A DNA stretch of 64,000 nt from Scytonema hofmannii PCC 7110 (GCF_000346485.2 NZ_KQ976354.1:8360039-8424038), one strand, 5' to 3'. Positions 26,970-36,250 are shown, counted from the first letter of the stretch. Numbers and translations: made by a program. Notes: a model not told the origin generated them from the sequence alone.

Positions 26970-28436
26970 GTGGAACAATCAAAGCTAGTTAAGGCATATA
27001 GGTGGTATCGAGTGTTTTTTGGAGCGCGAGCGCGTATTTTGCTGTCATATGTTTTGCTAATGACATGTTCTATAGTGGGATCTGTCTTTATCATTCGGCA
27101 AGTTCTACTAGCTCAGATGGAAAGTAGAATTGAAAAGTCTCTATTGCAGGAGAAAGAGGAATTCCAACAATTGGTTAATGGTAGAAACCCTATGACAGGA
27201 AAACCTTTTGGAGACGATATTACTGCTATATTTGATACATATATATCACGCAATGTGCCTGATGAGAACGAATTTTTCATCGCATTGCTAAATGGACAGT
27301 TCTATAATTCTGACCCAAAAGCCCTTCCAGACTCTTTACAACCAGGCTCAGAAATACTAAAGCTATGGGCGCAGTTCACTAAGCCTCACAAGAGTGAAAC
27401 AGTAACTTCAAAAGAGACTTTCAAGTATCTTGTGGAACCAATTGTGCGAGGAAAAACTCACGGGGTGATTGTTGTCGTGCATACTACGACTTTTGAGCAC
27501 CAGCAGGTAAATAATGAAATTTTAGATATTACCCAAGTGTCATTTGCTGTGCTTGTTGTAGCATCATTACTTGCATGGTTAGTTGCTGGACGAGTACTCG
27601 CACCTCTACGCTTACTAGCTGATACTGCTCGTTCCATTACTGATTTTGACTTAACTCAGCGTATCTCAGTGAAAGGTTCAGATGAAATTGCGGAATTAAG
27701 CATCACCTTTAATGAAATGCTAGACCGCCTCCAAGGAGCATTTAAAAGCCAACGTCATTTTATCAACGATGCCGGTCACGAACTGCGAACCCCAATTACG
27801 ATTATTCAAGGTCATTTAGAATTAATGGGCGATGACCCCGAAGAACGGCGTGAAACCAAGGAGATCGTAATGGACGAACTAAATCGTATGCATCGCTTGG
27901 TCAATGATTTACTGCTATTAGCAAAGACAGAACAACCTAATTTTTTAAATTTAGAAACCGTAGAAACTGATTGGCTGACTGAGGAACTCTATGCGAAGGC
28001 AAAAGCTCTTGCCAATCGCAACTGGTGTTTAGAACATAAAGGTACAGGACGCATTATTGCCGATCGCCAACGGCTGACTCAGGCAATTATGAACTTGGCT
28101 CAGAACGCAACCCAACATACAACAGAGAACGATATCATCTCTATAGGTTCTGCGATGGGTCGTAACGAAGCTTGTTTCTGGGTACGTGACACTGGAGTAG
28201 GTATAGCGTTGAAAGACCAACAGCGGATTTTTGAACGTTTTGCCCGGACTGCTGATAGTCGCCGCCGTCGTGTGGAGGGTTCTGGTTTGGGATTGGCAAT
28301 TGTTCGTGCGATCGCAGAAGCTCACGGTGGTCAGGTTAAACTTACCAGCCAACCCGGTGGTGGCTCAACTTTTACAATTGTGATTCCACTTGAACCCCCT
28401 CAGGAGATTTTAGCCTCTGAACTGAACTCTTATTAA
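26970..28436 (+). CDS. Membrane sensor histidine kinase (orphan)
   Basis: A 488-residue two-component kinase. TM1 (about residues 21-45) and TM2 (about 186-206) enclose a ~140-residue extracytoplasmic domain. A HAMP domain follows, then HisKA with the phospho-acceptor H270 in NDAGHELRTPIT. The HATPase domain has the N box NLAQNATQHT, DTGVGIA and GSGLGLAIVRAIAEAHGG. It starts at a GTG preceded by TAGGGA. No response regulator flanks it, so its partner is elsewhere. The ligand is unknown. Confidence 0.92.
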   Translation: MEQSKLVKAYRWYRVFFGARARILLSYVLLMTCSIVGSVFIIRQVLLAQMESRIEKSLLQEKEEFQQLVNGRNPMTGKPFGDDITAIFDTYISRNVPDENEFFIALLNGQFYNSDPKALPDSLQPGSEILKLWAQFTKPHKSETVTSKETFKYLVEPIVRGKTHGVIVVVHTTTFEHQQVNNEILDITQVSFAVLVVASLLAWLVAGRVLAPLRLLADTARSITDFDLTQRISVKGSDEIAELSITFNEMLDRLQGAFKSQRHFINDAGHELRTPITIIQGHLELMGDDPEERRETKEIVMDELNRMHRLVNDLLLLAKTEQPNFLNLETVETDWLTEELYAKAKALANRNWCLEHKGTGRIIADRQRLTQAIMNLAQNATQHTTENDIISIGSAMGRNEACFWVRDTGVGIALKDQQRIFERFARTADSRRRRVEGSGLGLAIVRAIAEAHGGQVKLTSQPGGGSTFTIVIPLEPPQEILASELNSY

Positions 28437-29145
28437 CGAAGATGAACCTCTTATCACTAGAGCACCGATACAGAAATTTTACAAGCTATCGCTACAGTGC
28501 CAACATTAAATATGAAGCTTTACCAAGTATCGGCAGAGGGCATTTATGGAAGAAAAAAGTTTTAAAGAAGAGAAAGGGGATAGAGTGTTTGCTGTCAAGT
28601 CTAAAAATACGATAGAATAAGATACTTCTAGCTCAATGTAACTTAGCATAACCGCTTTTAACACAAGTGGTGGCAAAAATCGCTTGCATTCTCTCTTCGT
28701 CTGAGATGTCGTGCGTAGGGCGAATCGTCAGTCAAATGTTAAGTTCAGGGGTTTCATAGAGATACTAAGTCCATCCCCTCTGTAAAAATGTTGGCTTATG
28801 AAGTAAACGATACACAAAAATTATACTCAGTTTCTACTTATGCTTAAAAAAGGGAACTGAATGAAACAACATACTAATAACTTCCCACATACTTGGAGAG
28901 ATAAAACGCGAAATTGTGAAGAACTGGCAATTCTACCGACCTTTTACGGTTTTATCTGTTTTCAGCCACCAGTTGTTGGTTATCGGCTTTTAGCAAACGA
29001 TATGTAGGAAGCCATGGAAGTATCAAAAAAATCCAGGTTAAGCTAGAGAAGAGAGTTGGGGTTAGCTTTGCACCTCTCATTTGGGTAAGGAGCAAAACTC
29101 ATTCTCATCGCAAGAATTTTCTCAAGTTGGCATTGTCCTTACTCC
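28437..29145. other. Gene-free stretch before hisD
   Basis: About 700 bases with only very short open frames (24 codons or fewer) on the plus strand. No repeat of the families found elsewhere, no tRNA and no obvious structured RNA. It might hide a small RNA or a decayed gene, but nothing supports that directly. Confidence 0.45.
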
Positions 29146-30453
29146 ATGCTGCGAATCATTACTCAGCAGGCAGATGTTAGAGCAGAACTACAACGGATCT
29201 GCGATCGCATCCAAGATGAACAGGTACTTCATAAAGAAGCAACAGTGCGGGAAGTGCTGCAGGCAGTGAAGCGCCAAGGCGATAAAGCTGTACTGCAATA
29301 CACAACCGAATTTGACAATCAAACCCTGAAGCCAGAAGAACTGCGCGTGACAGGCTCAGAACTGGATGCAGCCTACCAACAGGTATCGCAAGAGTTACTT
29401 GAGGCAATTCAGTTGGCGTGCCGCAAAATAGAAGCGTTTCACCGCCAGCGAATGCCAAAAAGTTGGGTTCACTTTGACGATGATGATGTAGTGCTGGGCA
29501 AGCGCTACACACCTGTAGATCGGGCAGGGTTATATGTGCCGGGTGGTCGCGCCGCCTATCCAAGCACGGTGTTAATGAATGCTATTCCGGCAAAAGTGGC
29601 TGGCGTACCGCACGTAGTGATGGTCACGCCGCCTGGACCTTTAAAAGCGATTCACCCATCTGTGTTGGTCGCTGCCCAAGAAGCCGGAGTGCAAGAAATC
29701 TATCGTGTTGGTGGCGCACAAGCGATCGCCGCTTTAACTTACGGTACAGAAAACATTCCCAAAGTCAATATCATTACAGGTACAGGTAATATATATGTCA
29801 CGTTAGCGAAAAAACTAGTATACGGCACAGTTGGCATCGATTTCCTTGCAGGATCGGGGGAAGTATTAATTATTGCTGACGAAACCGCAAATCCCGTCTA
29901 CGTTGCGGCTGATATGTTAGCCCAGTCAGAACAAGATCCAATGGCAGCAGCAGTTTTGCTGACCACAGATCCGGGTCTGGCAAAAAACGTACAAGTAGCA
30001 GTGGAAAGACAGCTGATAGATCATCCCAGACGAACACTGACAGAAAAAGCCATTGCCCACTACGGCTTGATTGTGATTGTGGAATCATTGCAAGCAGCAG
30101 CAGAACTCTCAAATGAATTTGCACCCGAACACTTAGCCGTGGAGGTGCAAGAACCCTGGGAAATATTACCACTTATTCGCAATGCTGGTGCAATTTTCTT
30201 AGGGCATTGTACACCAGAAGCTGTGGGGAATTATGTAGCAGGACCCAACCATACCTTACCCACTTCTGGCGCTGCCCGCTATGCCTCTCCATTAGGAGTA
30301 GAAACCTTTATGAAACACTCTAGTATTATTCAATACTCGCAAACTGCACTAGAGAAAGTGGCTAATGCAATTGATGTCCTGGCATCCTCTGAGGACTTAC
30401 CTTCGCACGTTAACTCGGTACAACGCCGAATTGATGATGATATGAATTATTAA
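29146..30453 (+). CDS. hisD: Histidinol dehydrogenase
   Basis: A 435-residue enzyme that performs the last two oxidation steps of histidine synthesis (histidinol to histidine, using two NAD). Family motifs are DRAGLYVPGGRAAYPSTVLMN, ITGTGNIYVTLAKK, AGSGEVLIIADETANPVYVA, NEFAPEHLAVEV with the catalytic Glu-His pair, and the C-terminal GPNHTLPTSGAARYASPL. It is zinc-dependent in known homologues. It is not in a his operon, as is usual in cyanobacteria. Confidence 0.96.
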   Translation: MLRIITQQADVRAELQRICDRIQDEQVLHKEATVREVLQAVKRQGDKAVLQYTTEFDNQTLKPEELRVTGSELDAAYQQVSQELLEAIQLACRKIEAFHRQRMPKSWVHFDDDDVVLGKRYTPVDRAGLYVPGGRAAYPSTVLMNAIPAKVAGVPHVVMVTPPGPLKAIHPSVLVAAQEAGVQEIYRVGGAQAIAALTYGTENIPKVNIITGTGNIYVTLAKKLVYGTVGIDFLAGSGEVLIIADETANPVYVAADMLAQSEQDPMAAAVLLTTDPGLAKNVQVAVERQLIDHPRRTLTEKAIAHYGLIVIVESLQAAAELSNEFAPEHLAVEVQEPWEILPLIRNAGAIFLGHCTPEAVGNYVAGPNHTLPTSGAARYASPLGVETFMKHSSIIQYSQTALEKVANAIDVLASSEDLPSHVNSVQRRIDDDMNY

Positions 30454-30581
30454 TTTTTGCCGAGACTTTTTGCAAAAAAGAGTTTGCGATCGCAAACTAA
30501 AAGTTTAAGGCTATGCAAACTCTGTCCAAAGTTTGGGCATGGTGAGTATAGCCATTAACTATAATTACCTATTATCTGCGT

Positions 30582-31037
30582 GTGAGGTCTACTGTTGTGG
30601 AGAAGACAGCGGTGATAAAAACGATTTTAGTAGCTCTAGACGATTCAGAAGTGACCGACCAAATTATTCAAACGGTACAGCAATTTATGCTGCCAAAAGA
30701 TAGCAAAATCATTCTATGCCACGTGTTTGCCACCTCAGAATCAGAGATGGAACTTCCTGCGGATCGCCCTCACCCAGAGTCTTCAACATTTTCTTACTCA
30801 CAAATTGAAAGACAACTCAAAGGGTATCAAACTCAATTGGCAGTTGAAAGTGACATAGAACTCGTTGCGGGCGATCCAGCTCAAGAGATTATTCGCCTTG
30901 CTAACATTTACAAAGCTGACTTAATTATCACTGGCAGTCGTGGGTTAACAGGTGTGAATCGAATTGTTCAGGGTTCTGTTAGCAGTGAAGTTGTAGAAGA
31001 TGCTCCTTGTTCTGTGTTGGTAGTTAAAGGTACATAA
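30582..31037 (+). CDS. Universal stress protein (UspA family)
   Basis: A 151-residue Usp-fold protein. The N-terminal strand IKTILVALDDSEV and the C-terminal nucleotide-binding pattern TGSRGLTGVNRIVQGSVS, followed by CSVLVVK, fit the ATP-binding subgroup (G-2x-G-9x-G-S). The start is a GTG at 30582; a second GTG at 30597 is possible. It lies 128 bases after hisD with a perfect HIP1-containing palindrome (AGTTTGCGATCGCAAACT) between. No specific stress role can be read. Confidence 0.88.
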   Translation: MRSTVVEKTAVIKTILVALDDSEVTDQIIQTVQQFMLPKDSKIILCHVFATSESEMELPADRPHPESSTFSYSQIERQLKGYQTQLAVESDIELVAGDPAQEIIRLANIYKADLIITGSRGLTGVNRIVQGSVSSEVVEDAPCSVLVVKGT

Positions 31038-31361
31038 GCCCTAACGAATGTAATTCGTGGCTATACAAGCAAAACCCGCCTACTCGGGTTTAAAAAACAT
31101 AATTTTCCATGAGTTTATGTAGGAAATATTGACCCAAAATCTATCTCATATATAGAAATTATTGGCGATCGCGTAGATTCAGATCCCGGACTTCTTGAAG
31201 AAGTCCGGGATCTATAGAGCTGTTAAGAATTAGCAAACATCTACCATTTAATCTAAAAAACGAGTAAATTTGAATACCACTCACTTTGAGTTGGGCCACT
31301 AAGATTACTGAGCAAAAATTTAACTTTAATTTCCGTAGGCATCGGGCTGTAAGGGTGAGGA
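31038..31361. other. Gene-free stretch with two dispersed repeats
   Basis: It contains a GGCTATACAAGCAAAACCCGCC-type repeat (31052-31095 area) and the 33-bp palindrome at 31181-31213. A short open frame on the minus strand (31159-31377) has no protein-like features and is rejected. Confidence 0.6.
31181..31213. repeat. 33-bp perfect palindrome
   Basis: Two 16-base arms starting AGATCCCGGACTTCTT and its reverse complement, with a single central G. It has no T tract, so it is better explained as a dispersed palindrome than as a terminator. Confidence 0.75.
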
Positions 31362-33005
31362 ATGATAACACCAGCATTATTAAATAATCGTTACAAAGTA
31401 CTGAGAGTTTTAGGAAGTGGGGGATTTGGGGAAACTTTTTTAGCGGAGGATACCCAAATGCCCTCTAGTCGTTGCTGTGTGATTAAGCAGCTTAAGCCGG
31501 TTGCTAATAACCCTCAAATTTATCAACTGGTGCAACAACGATTTCAGCAAGAAGCCGCGATTTTAGAAGAACTAGGTGATAGAAGCGATCGCATTCCTCG
31601 ATTGTATGCCTATTTCTCTGAAAACGGGCAATTTTATCTGGTTCAAGAGTATATCGAAGGTCAAACCTTGAGCCAAAAGGTGTATCAGCAAGGTTTGCTG
31701 AGTGAAAGTGAGGTTAAGGACATATTGATCAATATTTTGCCGATTCTGGATTTTGTCCACAGCAAGCGGATCGTGCATCGAGATATCAAGCCAGATAATA
31801 TTATTTTGCGCTTTTCGGATGGCAAACCAGTCTTAATTGATTTTGGTGCGGTGAAGCTGACAATGCAAACTGAAATGGCTTCTGGAAACGCCAACCCATC
31901 AATTGTGATTGGCACTCCAGGATTTATGCCTACGGAACAATCTATAGGAAGACCGGTTTTTTCTAGCGATATTTATAGTTTGGGTTTAACGGCTATTTAC
32001 TTGCTTACAGGTAGAATGCCACAACAGCTTGCTTGCGATAATACCACGGGTGAAACTCTCTGGCGGGATTTTGCTCCTCATGTCAGTCCTGGTTTTGCGG
32101 ATGTGTTGGATAGAGCAATCAGAAGAACGCCAAGCGATCGCTATTCGAGTGTCCAACAAATGCTGGTAGCATTGCAAACTCCTGCTATCCCCGTTGCACC
32201 CACAGTACCCGTTTATATAGCTCCCACAGTCCCCGTTAATTATCCCGCACTCACTCCATCCCCTCCATCAATACCAGCGCCGCAACCAACCGTACCAGTT
32301 GGACAACCCCCTGTTGTCTCCTACCAACAACCAGCTGCTACTGTATCTGTAACAAGTCATAACGGTATAGCACCTTGGCAACAGGGTATTGCCATTGGCG
32401 TTTTAGTTGGGGCGTGTGTTGTAGGTGGTTTTTGGTTTTTGAGAGGACAAACACCGACTCCACCAGATAGAACAACTGTAGTCCAATCGGGTTCTACTTC
32501 AACATCTAGTTCAAACTCAACTGCTTCTGGTAAGGAACAAGAACCAAGCACGACACAATCAAACAATTCTTCTCAGCAATCGCAACAGGTTAATACAACT
32601 TCTCCACCTGCGATCGCGGAAAGTGAAGCCAGAAATTTGATTAATAAGTGGTTGCAAGCCAAGCGAGTCATGTTTGCACCTCCTTACGATTCCCAACCGG
32701 CTGCTGAGCTAACGACAGGTAGCCAGTATGAGAGTACTGCAGGAGAGGAAGGTTCCATCAACTCCTTGAAGAAAGACGGTCACTCCTATAAGTATGGAGT
32801 ACAAACTATAGACAGTGTAGATGAGTTTTCTGTTAATGGCGATCGCGCTATTCTTCAAGTTAAGGTGACTGAAGACAGGACACTTTTAGATAGAAATGGC
32901 AACATTCTTCCCAAAGAAACTGATTTTAAAACAAGAACAGTTCGTTATACTCTGGAATTTATAGATGGGCGTTGGAAGATAGCTTCAACTGAAATTAATC
33001 AGTAA
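31362..33005 (+). CDS. Ser/Thr protein kinase with C-terminal ARC6-like IMS domain
   Basis: A 547-residue Hanks-type kinase. The kinase domain (about 10-270) has the G-loop VLGSGGFGETFLAED, the ATP-anchoring Lys in CCVIKQLKP, the catalytic loop IVHRDIKPDNIIL and the DFG in LIDFGAVKL, so it should be active. A Pro-rich linker precedes one TM segment (about 343-360, GIAIGVLVGACVVGGFWFL), then a Ser/Thr/Asn-rich spacer. The C-terminal domain (ARNLINKWLQAKRVMFAPPY to RWKIASTEI) resembles the IMS domain of ARC6 (DUF4101), placed outside the cytoplasm. Substrate is unknown. An STRR array begins at its stop codon. Confidence 0.9.
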   Translation: MITPALLNNRYKVLRVLGSGGFGETFLAEDTQMPSSRCCVIKQLKPVANNPQIYQLVQQRFQQEAAILEELGDRSDRIPRLYAYFSENGQFYLVQEYIEGQTLSQKVYQQGLLSESEVKDILINILPILDFVHSKRIVHRDIKPDNIILRFSDGKPVLIDFGAVKLTMQTEMASGNANPSIVIGTPGFMPTEQSIGRPVFSSDIYSLGLTAIYLLTGRMPQQLACDNTTGETLWRDFAPHVSPGFADVLDRAIRRTPSDRYSSVQQMLVALQTPAIPVAPTVPVYIAPTVPVNYPALTPSPPSIPAPQPTVPVGQPPVVSYQQPAATVSVTSHNGIAPWQQGIAIGVLVGACVVGGFWFLRGQTPTPPDRTTVVQSGSTSTSSSNSTASGKEQEPSTTQSNNSSQQSQQVNTTSPPAIAESEARNLINKWLQAKRVMFAPPYDSQPAAELTTGSQYESTAGEEGSINSLKKDGHSYKYGVQTIDSVDEFSVNGDRAILQVKVTEDRTLLDRNGNILPKETDFKTRTVRYTLEFIDGRWKIASTEINQ

Positions 33006-33047
33006 CCAGTGACCAGTGACCAGTGACCAGTAATCAGTGACCAGTTA
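33006..33047. repeat. Heptamer array (CCAGTGA)6
   Basis: Six 7-bp units, three perfect CCAGTGA then one-base variants, beginning at the base after the kinase stop codon. Confidence 0.85.
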
Positions 33048-33224
33048 ATTTCTATAAAGGTTTGTAGTAGCGCTTTAGCTTAGCGCATACATCTCAATTA
33101 CAAACCAGTTACACCGACTCACTTGCTCCTTTCCCGCCCAAATATTAACTACCTAAATGAACCGCAAAGACGCAAAGGACACGAAGAAAAAAAAAGAAGA
33201 TGAGTAGCCTTATAGCGCTGAAGG

Positions 33225-33308
33225 GAGTCATACAGATAGTTAGGTGAAATTAAATTCAGGCAAACCTTTCTCAATCCAAAATCCAAAATCTAAAATCCAA
33301 AATCGTAT
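33225..33308 (+). repeat. MITE-like repeat, partial left end
   Basis: ACAGATAGTTAGGTGAAAT, then CCTTTCTCAATCCAAAATCC, TCTAAAATCC and an ATCGTAT end, in the same order as at 21926-22095. The right end overlaps the ATG of the VanY-like gene. Confidence 0.65.
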
Positions 33309-34101
33309 GCGATTTTTTAAAACATTACCTCATATTGCGCGAATTTTAATCATCGCGACAACAGTTTCATTCGGAATTATTCTGAGTGCAGCATTGGCGA
33401 TAAAATTCTCCGCACCAAACCCAACGACTGTTGGAGCAACAAGCTCATCTCCACCAAAAGTTGTTTCTGTTGTACCAACCTCCAGTTCAACTGAAGCATC
33501 TTCTATTATTGTCTCGTCCCAACCAGTAAGAATTGCAGCAAATCCTGCCTCAGTTCAGCAACAACCGATAGAAAATCAAATAGCATACGGGCATTTTCCC
33601 TATGCACAAGCCAATCCAAGCGAATTAATGATTGTTAGTAGTTATGCAACTGGTAACAACCAACGCTTTGAGTCGTTAAATATTGAAGCAGGACAAGCAC
33701 TGATGCGGATGATGTATGCTGCCAGAGAAGAAGGTGTTTGGATAGTACCCGTTTCCGGTTTTCGTACCATAGAACAGCAACAAAAATTATTTCAAGATCA
33801 AGTCAAGCGTCGCGGTTCCGTGCAAGCCGCCGCAAAAATCAGCGCTCCTGCTGGATTTAGCGAACATCATACTGGTTTTGCTGTGGATTTAGCTGATGGT
33901 AAATCTGCCAAGCAAGATATCACCTTAGAATTTGAAAAGACACATGCCTATCGTTGGCTGACTCGTCATGCTCAAGAATTTGGATTTGAATTGTCCTTTA
34001 AGCGCAATAATTCTCAAGGAGTGAGTTTTGAGCCTTGGCACTGGCGATATGTCGGTTCACCAAATGCAGTAGCAGCATTTGCTCATGCAAGAAAATCGTG
34101 A
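33307..34101 (+). CDS. VanY-like D-alanyl-D-alanine carboxypeptidase (M15B)
   Basis: A 264-residue exported peptidase. A hydrophobic N-terminal segment (IARILIIATTVSFGIILSA) is followed by a Ser/Pro/Thr-rich linker and the M15B domain with VSGFRTIEQQQKLFQ, SEHHTGFAVDLAD (zinc His and Asp) and EPWHWRYVG (catalytic Glu and zinc His). It should trim D-Ala from peptidoglycan stem peptides. I chose the ATG at 33307; the frame stays open 21 codons upstream, but those codons are translated repeat DNA ([11 protein letters not shown]), not part of the protein family. Confidence 0.9.
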   Translation: MRFFKTLPHIARILIIATTVSFGIILSAALAIKFSAPNPTTVGATSSSPPKVVSVVPTSSSTEASSIIVSSQPVRIAANPASVQQQPIENQIAYGHFPYAQANPSELMIVSSYATGNNQRFESLNIEAGQALMRMMYAAREEGVWIVPVSGFRTIEQQQKLFQDQVKRRGSVQAAAKISAPAGFSEHHTGFAVDLADGKSAKQDITLEFEKTHAYRWLTRHAQEFGFELSFKRNNSQGVSFEPWHWRYVGSPNAVAAFAHARKS

Positions 34102-34112
34102 CTGGTTACTAC

Positions 34113-35531
34113 TTATTTTCGTTGAGTCCAAAGCCAAGCTACAGAGGTAAAAAACAAAGTTACCACAATACTGAGAAACAAAGACGCATAGAAAGGATGG
34201 GGCGGGTTATTTGGAGATATAACACCTAAAGGTTTGTTGATATAGCTGATTTGTTGCGTTATGACTCCAGATGCTATCGCACCCGTACCCAAGCCTATAC
34301 CAAGGACTTGGATGGTTTTTTCCAAAGAGCGATCGCGTTCGGCTTGTTCTATTTCCACGATGCCGCGAATTGAAGAAATAGCTTGCTCTAAAAATGTAGA
34401 ACTGTGACGAAAATAACCTAAATCTGCTTCAATTTGTCTTTGAAAATAAGAAGTTGTTTCTTTAATAAAACTCTCTAAAAATTCCAAATCTTTTTTTGTT
34501 ATTTCACGAATTTGTTGCAGTTTTTCTAAATAATTATATTTATGTATAGTAATTGTGTTTTGATGTTCTTCCAAATTTCGCAATAATCTTGTATATTTCA
34601 AACCTAATTCCGCTAATTTCTTTAATAAATTTTTACATTCGTTTAAATTTTCTAAAGTTAATCCTTTATTCTCCTGAATTTGAGGAGCTTTATCAATTAA
34701 ATCTTCTATTTTTTCAGAAGAATATACAAGAGCATTGTAAATTTTTCTACTATCTTGAAAAGATTTTATTATTTTAATACGAAAGAAAAATAAATCCAAG
34801 AACTCTTGATAGCACTGATTAAATTTATTATCAGCCGTTTCATTGCTAAACAGCCAGATAAGAACGTGTTGGTAGTTATCTAATTGACTAAACAAACCAT
34901 ACTCAAAAATCGGACTGCTAAATAACTCTCCTTGATGATTTAAAGGTGGTAGTTTATTGTTAAAAACAGATGTTAAGCACTCGTTTGCTATGTCTAAATA
35001 TTCTTCTGCTGTTAAGTTGATATTTTCGTTGTCTTTAGCGCCTGGTAACCAAGCAGTTATTAGTAGAGTTTGTCCAAGAAAGAGATTGCTTTTTTCTAAA
35101 ATCAAGCAATTCTCTAGATTTAGCTGGTTTAATAAATGGATATTCACATCTTTAGTGCGCGTACCATCATCATCTTCTTCCGGACGGCGTATATTTAACC
35201 ATAAACCGTAGCTATCAGATAATTGAAAAGGGTAAGTAAACCCTTTCAACACAACTTGTTGCGCGTCATCTGTGGAAATTTTACCGGCGAACGATAAGGA
35301 GTAATCGCCATCTTTTACATCTGACTCTTTCAGTAAATCAACACGGCGACTATTAGGTTCTTTGTGAAGATCTATATGCTGGATAGGATGTAAATCTTGT
35401 TGTAGAATAGCGTGGACTATTTTATCGGCATTTTGCCATAATTTGCTTGTATCTTTTTCATTTACCTTAAGATTGGAGGGTTTGTAAAGCTGAAAGGCAA
35501 ATAGATGAATATTTGGAGCATAGATTTTCAT
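34113..35531 (-). CDS. Uncharacterised protein with coiled-coil and two C-terminal TM segments
   Basis: A 472-residue protein I do not recognise. The first ~250 residues look globular (for example GLWLNIRRPEEDD, FLGQTLLITAWLPGA). Residues about 270-405 are helical and charged, probably coiled-coil (KKLAELGLKYTRLLRNLEEH, LEFLESFIKETTSYFQRQIE). Two TM helices close the protein (about 405-425 and 447-468). The layout resembles CorA-like or membrane-effector proteins, but no GMN motif is present. It lies downstream of a small unknown gene and a CHAT protease remnant, all on the minus strand, and converges on the VanY gene 11 bases away. A conflict-system membrane effector is one possibility. Confidence 0.75.
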   Translation of the reverse strand: MKIYAPNIHLFAFQLYKPSNLKVNEKDTSKLWQNADKIVHAILQQDLHPIQHIDLHKEPNSRRVDLLKESDVKDGDYSLSFAGKISTDDAQQVVLKGFTYPFQLSDSYGLWLNIRRPEEDDDGTRTKDVNIHLLNQLNLENCLILEKSNLFLGQTLLITAWLPGAKDNENINLTAEEYLDIANECLTSVFNNKLPPLNHQGELFSSPIFEYGLFSQLDNYQHVLIWLFSNETADNKFNQCYQEFLDLFFFRIKIIKSFQDSRKIYNALVYSSEKIEDLIDKAPQIQENKGLTLENLNECKNLLKKLAELGLKYTRLLRNLEEHQNTITIHKYNYLEKLQQIREITKKDLEFLESFIKETTSYFQRQIEADLGYFRHSSTFLEQAISSIRGIVEIEQAERDRSLEKTIQVLGIGLGTGAIASGVITQQISYINKPLGVISPNNPPHPFYASLFLSIVVTLFFTSVAWLWTQRK

Positions 35532-35638
35532 ATTGAGTCTTGTACTCTTCTTTCTTCGTGTCCTTTGCGCCTTTGCGGTTCATTAAATAAATCTTTAGAC
35601 GGGACGAAAAAAATAGACAATAATATATTTTACTGTCT

Positions 35639-35968
35639 CTAATTGTTCGCTCGCTTTTTATTTTGTAAGTTTTGTAGTTCTTCTTGTAAAACTCGATAGC
35701 GGTTTTCAAGGATATTTTCTTGGTTTTGTGCTTTTGGTTTAGCAACTTTCTTAATTTCCCTATCTTGAACTAAGACAGCATCTCTCACATCTGTATGATT
35801 CAGATACCACTGACGGATAACTTCTGCGATAGCATCAGGTGTGATATTTTTAAGAGCGGCAAGATTTTGTTGCAGTATAGCAATGTCTGCTATGGCTGCG
35901 GGAGAAAACACGTAGTCTTGTTCTTTTACCACTTGTGTAAAAGCTTCAATGATGTTATCTGCTTCCAT
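35639..35968 (-). CDS. Small uncharacterised protein beside a CHAT remnant
   Basis: A 109-residue protein, no family recognised. The first ~75 residues look like a helical domain (IIEAFTQVVKEQDYVFSPAA, TPDAIAEVIRQWYLNHTDVR), followed by a Lys-rich linker and a coiled C-terminal helix (ENRYRVLQEELQNLQNKKR). A good AGGAGC lies upstream of the ATG. It is 27 bases downstream of the CHAT remnant and about 110 bases upstream of the two-TM gene, which suggests one operon. It could be an adaptor, but that is inference from order. Confidence 0.7.
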   Translation of the reverse strand: MEADNIIEAFTQVVKEQDYVFSPAAIADIAILQQNLAALKNITPDAIAEVIRQWYLNHTDVRDAVLVQDREIKKVAKPKAQNQENILENRYRVLQEELQNLQNKKRANN

Positions 35969-35995
35969 AATAATTGCTCCTATTGATTGAGTTTT

Positions 35996-36250
35996 TTATT
36001 CTCCTATTGCACAAAAAGCCGCCCAAAAGCCTGGGTGCTTAAAGGGTTGCTGTTCCGGCTTGTAGTGTTCTTTCAATCTTTTTTGAATCTTCTGTTTATG
36101 CTGAACATCTATATTTGTTTTACCATCAAGCCATTGGAGTAACTCTTGTTGAGTCACTTGACGAAACCATTGCTGGGCTTTGTTGAGAGCCAATGGCACA
36201 TGCCCATTGTTGCGGCAAGGCGATCGCGCCTGACCAGTTGCGTCCATCAT
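35996..36250 (-). pseudogene. C-terminal remnant of a CHAT-domain protease
   Basis: The open frame encodes about 84 residues. From NNGHVPLALNKAQQWFRQVT to the end HPGFWAAFCAIGE it matches the C-terminal end of CHAT (caspase-like) domains, which often close with FYWAAFxxIG. The catalytic His and Cys regions and the TPR part that normally precede are missing: upstream sequence (36250-36420) shows no CHAT coding in any frame. The ATG used is accidental. The rest of the gene has been deleted or replaced. Reading made from known family endings; no alignment was run. Confidence 0.7.

Noticed and set aside
28545-28619. 24-codon frame beginning MEEKSFKEEKG
   Set aside because: Too short, no SD, no family; could be chance in an AT-rich gap.
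30489-30506. AGTTTGCGATCGCAAACT as a terminator of hisD
   Set aside because: A perfect palindrome, but centred on HIP1 and without a T tract; better seen as a HIP1 context.
31159-31377. 72-codon frame on the minus strand
   Set aside because: It spans the 33-bp palindrome, has no SD and overlaps the kinase start; not protein-like.
35467-35745. 92-codon frame between the two-TM gene and the small gene
   Set aside because: Overlaps both real genes and includes translated dispersed repeat (NRKGAKDTKKE).
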